Source: Nostoc sp. XA010 (GTDB lineage: Bacteria > Cyanobacteriota > Cyanobacteriia > Cyanobacteriales > Nostocaceae). Taken from it: a stretch of DNA of 64,000 nt. Where the stretch lies: contig NZ_JAIVFX010000003.1 of assembly GCF_020829625.1 (NCBI RefSeq), forward strand, positions 248,001 to 312,000, written 5' to 3'. The notes beneath the pieces were generated by a model. The model was not told the DNA's origin. It did no database searches and saw only the letters and a list, made by a program, of their open reading frames with translations. Shown here piece by piece: positions 59,815-64,000 of this stretch; the first letter of the stretch is position 1; each line of letters opens with the position of its first letter. The position numbers and the translations under genes were made by a program.

Positions 59815-60642
59815 ATGAGTCTTTTTGTTCTTTTACCCGCATACAATGAGCAAGAATCAATTCGCCCCTTGTTCAAAAAGTTTCAGGTATTGCAGCAAAT
59901 ATCTAATATGGATATCCGGCTGATTCTTGTTGATGATGGTAGCAAGGATGCAACTGCTCAGACTGCTTTAAATGAATCTCAATCGTTAGGGATATCACTG
60001 AAATTAGTCCAACATCCCAAAAATGCTGGTTTAGGTCAAGCAATTAAAACAGGTTTCACAACTTTCTTAGAAATTTCTAAAGAAGGTGATTTTTTAGCCG
60101 CGATGGATTGCGATAACACTCAACCACCAGAACTATTAATCAAGATGTATGAGACGATGATAGCTGGTAGCTATGATATTGCGATCGCATCTAGATATCG
60201 AAAAGGCTCCAAAGTCATAGGCTTATCAAAATTTAGAGAGGTGATGAGCTACGGAGCAAGCTGGCTTTTTAGAATTGCAGCCCATGTACCAGGTGTAAGA
60301 GATTACACTTGTGGTTACAGACTGTATAACCGTACTTTCGTCAGCAAACTAGATATCTATTATGGCGAGAGTTTATTCACTGAAAGTGGATTTGCTTGCA
60401 TGATAGATTTATTGCTGAAAGCCAAACCGCTCAAACCAAAAATCGTAGAAATTCCAATGGTTTTGAGATATGACGAAAAGCCGAGTGCCAGCAAAATGAA
60501 AATTATTAAAACTATTACTCGAACTTTAAAGCTATTGTTTAAGAATTTAACATCGCCAGCGCCAACTGCTGCTAATGTAGGTCAGACTTTCAATCAGCAA
60601 GAAACAGCGAGAATTCCACTGAAAATAACAAATCGTAAATAA
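59815..60642 (+). CDS. Family 2 glycosyltransferase, polyprenyl-phosphate sugar synthase-like
   Basis: A 275-residue GT2 enzyme. LFVLLPAYNEQESIRPLFKK, IRLILVDDGSKDATAQTALN, HPKNAGLGQAIKTGF and FLAAMDCDNTQPPELLIKM (a DCD form of the metal-binding motif) match dolichol/undecaprenyl-phosphate sugar synthases, as does the VPGVRDYTCGYRLYNRTFV acceptor region. C-terminal transmembrane helices typical of ArnC/GtrB are absent; the tail is soluble and low-complexity. It likely attaches a sugar to a polyprenyl phosphate on the cytoplasmic face. Confidence 0.9.
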   Translation: MSLFVLLPAYNEQESIRPLFKKFQVLQQISNMDIRLILVDDGSKDATAQTALNESQSLGISLKLVQHPKNAGLGQAIKTGFTTFLEISKEGDFLAAMDCDNTQPPELLIKMYETMIAGSYDIAIASRYRKGSKVIGLSKFREVMSYGASWLFRIAAHVPGVRDYTCGYRLYNRTFVSKLDIYYGESLFTESGFACMIDLLLKAKPLKPKIVEIPMVLRYDEKPSASKMKIIKTITRTLKLLFKNLTSPAPTAANVGQTFNQQETARIPLKITNRK

Positions 60643-60908
60643 ACCTGAGAAGGAATAGGCTCTTACCAAGAATTAACTGGATGGGAAATAGTAATTTATC
60701 AACGGTATCATTCCATCCAGTATTGTATCGCTCTCCAAAGGACGTTACTTAAATATTTCACTCACGCTTAAGAGAGGAAAGTAAATTTCCAAGGTGAGGA
60801 AACCCCTACTACTTAATTGCCAACTCTGACTTTCACTGATTTGTTAGACTGAACACACCGGGATTTTTCAGTCAAATCTCTGAACTACGCCAGCAGACGA
60901 GGCTACCC

Positions 60909-62381
60909 ATGCTTACAAGTACGCTACTTCTCTCGAATCAACTTCCCACCCTACAATATTCCTCCACACCAGAGCGTTTCGATGAAACCTGGGAAGCCCC
61001 CCTGGCTACCCTCCTGGGACTAGGACGCGCCGCAGGTGCTGACTTCATCGAATTATTTTTAGAACGTCGCAACTATATTAGTTCTCTTGCAGAAGACGAC
61101 TCCATCACTAGTATTTCACCCAGTCTGTCTACAGGCGCGGGAGTCAGAGTATTTCGTGGCAAAGCTGATTGCTACGTCAGCACCAATGACCTTTCGTTTT
61201 CCGGTTTGAAAGCAGCTTTAGAAAAAGGTCTTTCTATCCTGGGATTGCAACTACCCACTGCTAAAGCTTTCATCCCAGAAATCAACCTAGAATTATTGAG
61301 AGATTACGCCACCAAAAGAGGCAAAGATGCCTGGCTACCAGTGTGTAGCTCCATCCGAGAAATGGGAGAAGTCCTCCTTGATGGTACTGCCAACCTGAAG
61401 CAAAAAGCTAGCCACGTCCAATCGCGCCGTGCTACCTATTTCCGGGATTGGCAAGAAGTTTTAATCGCCGCCAGTGACGGCACTTTTGCCCGTGACATTC
61501 GCCTCACTCAGTCAGTAGGATTTAACCTGTTGTGTGCTGATGGTGCTAATCGTGCTTCCATCGGTGAACGCGCTGGTAACACTAGTGATGCCAACTTCTT
61601 GAGGACTTGGGATTCTCAACAAGCCGCCGAAAAAATAGCAGAATCTGCTGGCAAAATGCTCTACGCCGATTACGTAGAATCAGGTACTTACCCGATTATT
61701 ATGGCCAATCACTTTGGCGGCGTAATTTTTCACGAAGCTTGCGGACACCTGCTAGAAACCACCCAAATTGAACGCAATACCACACCCTTTGCTGACAAAA
61801 AAGGCGAAAAAATTGCCCACGAAAGTTTGACAGCCTGGGATGAAGGGCGTTCTGAAAATGCCTTCGGGACAATTGACATGGATGACGAAGGTATGCCTGC
61901 TCAAAGAACCTTATTAATTGAAAAAGGCGTTCTCAAAAACTTCTTAGCAGATAGAACAGGTTCTGCACGCACCGGACACCCCAGAACTGGAAGTGGACGC
62001 CGCCAAAATTATACCTTTGCTGCTGCTAGCCGGATGCGTAATACTTATATTGATTCTGGCGAATATAGCATTGATGATTTATTTACCTCTGTTGATAAAG
62101 GTATTTACTGTAAAAAGATGGGTGGCGGAAGCGTTGGTGCTACAGGTCAATTCAACTTTAGTGTTGATGAAGCTTATTTGATTGAAAATGGCAAAATCAC
62201 TAAACCGCTAAAGGGAGCAATTCTAATTGGTGAAGCTAAAGAAATTATGAATAAAATTTCTATGTGTTCCCAAGATTTGGAAATTGCACCAGGTTTTTGT
62301 GGTTCCGTCAGTGGCAGTATTTACACCACAGTAGGGCAACCCCACATTAAGGTTGATTCTATTACCGTCGGTGGAAGATAA
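60909..62381 (+). CDS. tldD: Zinc metalloprotease TldD
   Basis: A 490-residue subunit of the TldD/TldE protease, which acts on unfolded peptides and matures certain ribosomally made peptides. [20 protein letters not shown] (~residue 270) carries the HExxxH zinc motif. Nearby [20 protein letters not shown] and [20 protein letters not shown] are typical of TldD. N-terminal residues to ~40 are variable; the core starts near [20 protein letters not shown]. The partner gene pmbA (tldE) follows with a 244-bp gap. Confidence 0.95.
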   Translation: MLTSTLLLSNQLPTLQYSSTPERFDETWEAPLATLLGLGRAAGADFIELFLERRNYISSLAEDDSITSISPSLSTGAGVRVFRGKADCYVSTNDLSFSGLKAALEKGLSILGLQLPTAKAFIPEINLELLRDYATKRGKDAWLPVCSSIREMGEVLLDGTANLKQKASHVQSRRATYFRDWQEVLIAASDGTFARDIRLTQSVGFNLLCADGANRASIGERAGNTSDANFLRTWDSQQAAEKIAESAGKMLYADYVESGTYPIIMANHFGGVIFHEACGHLLETTQIERNTTPFADKKGEKIAHESLTAWDEGRSENAFGTIDMDDEGMPAQRTLLIEKGVLKNFLADRTGSARTGHPRTGSGRRQNYTFAAASRMRNTYIDSGEYSIDDLFTSVDKGIYCKKMGGGSVGATGQFNFSVDEAYLIENGKITKPLKGAILIGEAKEIMNKISMCSQDLEIAPGFCGSVSGSIYTTVGQPHIKVDSITVGGR

Positions 62382-62489
62382 TAATTTTGGATTTTGGATT
62401 GTGAATGATTAGGATATTACGTCAATAAAAAGCTACGAGACAAATATAAGTCATAAGCTAAACCACATCTAGCGTAATACTCTGTTGTA

Positions 62490-62510
62490 GGGTGGGCGTC
62501 TCGCCCGCCC
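62490..62510. terminator. Hairpin between tldD and pmbA
   Basis: GGGTGGGCG (62490-62498) and CGCCCGCCC (62502-62510) form a 9-bp GC-rich stem with one G-T pair and a TCT loop, followed by AAAAAATAC rather than Ts. It is a common Nostoc repeat and may pause transcription or read as a terminator on the minus strand. Confidence 0.4.
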
Positions 62511-62625
62511 AAAAAATACAAGCAAATTTTCTGGGGAAAAGCTTAACATCCAAAATCCAAAATCTAATATCCAAAATAAAATTGCTTCCAATCAAAAATC
62601 TAAAATTCAAAATCCAAAATTGACT

Positions 62626-63966
62626 ATGCCAAATATCAATGAGATTGCAAATTCCGCCAAGGACAATGCTGAGAAGCTTGGTATTAAGAAATTCGACATT
62701 TATGGCTCAACAGTAGATGATACTAGCGTGCAAGTAGACCAAGGTGAGCCAAAACAAGTCAAAGCTTCAAACCGCTCTGGTGTTACTGTTCGTGTCTGGA
62801 ATGAAGATAATACGATGGGTGTCACCAGCACCACAGATGTAGACCCCAAAGGGCTGGAATTAGCTTTGAAAACTGCCTACGAAGCCAGTTTTTTTGGTGT
62901 TAAAGAAAATGTTCCTGATTTTAGTCCAGAAGCTACTGCTCCTATTGCAAATAAACCTCAAGATAAGACGCCCCAAGCACCTGTTGCTGCACTCATAGAG
63001 AGATTGCTAGTAGCTGAAAAAGAATTGCTTGCAGCTCATCCAGCAATTAAAGGTGTGCCTTATAATGGGTTATCGCAAAGAGATATTGACAGATTTTATC
63101 TTAATAGCGACGGTGCAGTGAGAACTGAATCTCACTCTTTAGCATCAGTTTATCTTTACAGCAAAACTGAGGAAGAAGGAAAAAAACCTCGAAGTGCAGG
63201 TGCTTTTAGAATCAACCATAATTTAGATAATCTAGACATCAATGGTTGCATCAAAGAAACCGCAGATAAAACTATCAGTCACTTGAATTATGAAAAAGTC
63301 AAAACTGGTAAATATCGGGTTGTTTTTTCACCGGAAGCTTTCTTAAGTCTGTTGGGTGGTTTTTCTAACTTATTCAACGCTCAAAGTATTTTGGACAACC
63401 AAAGCTTATCTACTGCTGATGATTTAGGTAAGGAAATTGCTTCTCCTCTACTTTCAGTGTTTGATGATGCACTTCACCCAGCTAACGTAGGCGCAGAAAG
63501 TTTTGATGGTGAAGGAACTCCTACTCGTCAGGTTTCGCTGATTGAAAATGGTGTTTTAAAAAGCTTTCTCCACAGTGCAGGCACTGCTAAAAGGTTCAAT
63601 ACCCAGCCAACAGGTAATGCCAGTATTGGTGCAAAGGTAAGCGTTAGTCCCAATTTCTATCACGTTTTTTCAACAGCAAATCCTGAAGAAGAGTTAAGTT
63701 TAGAAACTGCTGAAAATGTGATTTTTATCGATGATTTACAAGCTCTCCATGCTGGAGTTAAAGCTTTGCAAGGCTCCTTTTCTTTGCCGTTTGATGGTTG
63801 GCTAGTTAATAAGGGTGTGAGGACAAGTATTGAATCAGCAACTGTAGCTGGCGATTTCTTAGAAGTTCTGAAGTCAATTATCTATGTAGAGAAAGAGCCA
63901 GAGTTAACGCCAGGGGGAGTTTGCCCGAAAATCTGGGTTAATGAACTATCGATTACTGGTGAGTAA
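62626..63966 (+). CDS. pmbA: TldE/PmbA, partner subunit of TldD
   Basis: A ~446-residue protein of the PmbA/TldE group that forms a heterodimer with TldD. It has the family core (GVTVRVWNEDNTMGVTSTTD, YRVVFSPEAFLSLLGGFSNL and SLIENGVLKSFLHSAGTAKR), but there is no HExxxH motif, as expected for the non-catalytic subunit. The ATG at 62626 is preferred; the frame can be read from a TTG at 62620. The upstream spacer has TCCAAAATC-type repeats. The stop is at 63964-63966, 34 bp before the window end. Confidence 0.95.
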   Translation: MPNINEIANSAKDNAEKLGIKKFDIYGSTVDDTSVQVDQGEPKQVKASNRSGVTVRVWNEDNTMGVTSTTDVDPKGLELALKTAYEASFFGVKENVPDFSPEATAPIANKPQDKTPQAPVAALIERLLVAEKELLAAHPAIKGVPYNGLSQRDIDRFYLNSDGAVRTESHSLASVYLYSKTEEEGKKPRSAGAFRINHNLDNLDINGCIKETADKTISHLNYEKVKTGKYRVVFSPEAFLSLLGGFSNLFNAQSILDNQSLSTADDLGKEIASPLLSVFDDALHPANVGAESFDGEGTPTRQVSLIENGVLKSFLHSAGTAKRFNTQPTGNASIGAKVSVSPNFYHVFSTANPEEELSLETAENVIFIDDLQALHAGVKALQGSFSLPFDGWLVNKGVRTSIESATVAGDFLEVLKSIIYVEKEPELTPGGVCPKIWVNELSITGE

Positions 63967-64000
63967 AAGTTAAAAAGTAGAGAGTTAGGAGTTGAATATA

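Overview
The window is chromosomal DNA from a filamentous, Nostoc/Anabaena-type cyanobacterium. The evidence is a form IB RuBisCO operon (rbcL-rbcX-rbcS) with a nearby RuBisCO activase that carries a small-subunit-like tail, a carotenoid zeta-carotene desaturase, cytochrome c6, many copies of the HIP1 octamer GCGATCGC, and abundant heptanucleotide tandem repeats (STRRs) between genes. Most genes are housekeeping or conserved cyanobacterial genes. No rRNA, tRNA, CRISPR array or complete insertion sequence was recognised.

Layout. 0-2.8 kb is an accessory patch: a cut-off Uma2-family gene, a tandem Uma2 paralogue, an AT-rich HNH endonuclease gene, an antitoxin remnant and another Uma2 gene. 2.9-12.2 kb carries a CPBP protease, a TM2 protein, a copper-type P1B ATPase with repeat-derived inserts, an FHA protein, a TIGR01777 epimerase, a TPR protein and an A-type Fe-S carrier. 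12.5-14.1 kb is a large conserved protein of unknown function, followed by 2.1 kb almost without genes that holds two fold-back repeats. 16.2-21.7 kb has a small ribbon-helix-helix protein, crtQ (zds), an SRPBCC protein, a broken hicB, a short ferredoxin and cobQ. 21.9-30.4 kb has a PrxQ peroxiredoxin, an ABC exporter pair, a PEP-CTERM surface protein, an Orn/Lys/Arg decarboxylase, a DUF6883/DUF4926 gene pair, a VanX-like dipeptidase and two tandem TspO paralogues.

30.7-40 kb has a DUF3611 protein, murF followed by a scrambled partial murF copy, a fasciclin protein, trmFO, another Uma2 gene, panB and a seven-bladed propeller protein. 40.6-45.9 kb is the carbon-fixation block rbcL-rbcX-rbcS, then an SGNH hydrolase and a Phd/PIN toxin-antitoxin pair with a frameshifted toxin, then rca. 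46.3-55 kb holds a VOC protein, a DUF4385 protein, a 21/42-bp tandem repeat, an aldo/keto reductase, petJ, small membrane proteins, a canonical ferredoxin and tex. After 1.8 kb of AT-rich non-coding DNA, 57.6-60.6 kb is a four-gene set (two half-size DMT transporters, an FAD amine-oxidase-like protein and a polyprenyl-phosphate sugar synthase-like glycosyltransferase). It looks like a lipid-linked sugar pathway and is the best candidate for a little-described system. tldD and pmbA (tldE) close the window.

A second theme is decay and repeat traffic. Three toxin-antitoxin-type genes are broken in different ways (1.8, 19.0 and 44.1 kb), murF has a rearranged partial copy, and short heptamer repeats sit in most gaps, at some start codons and in frame inside the copper ATPase gene.
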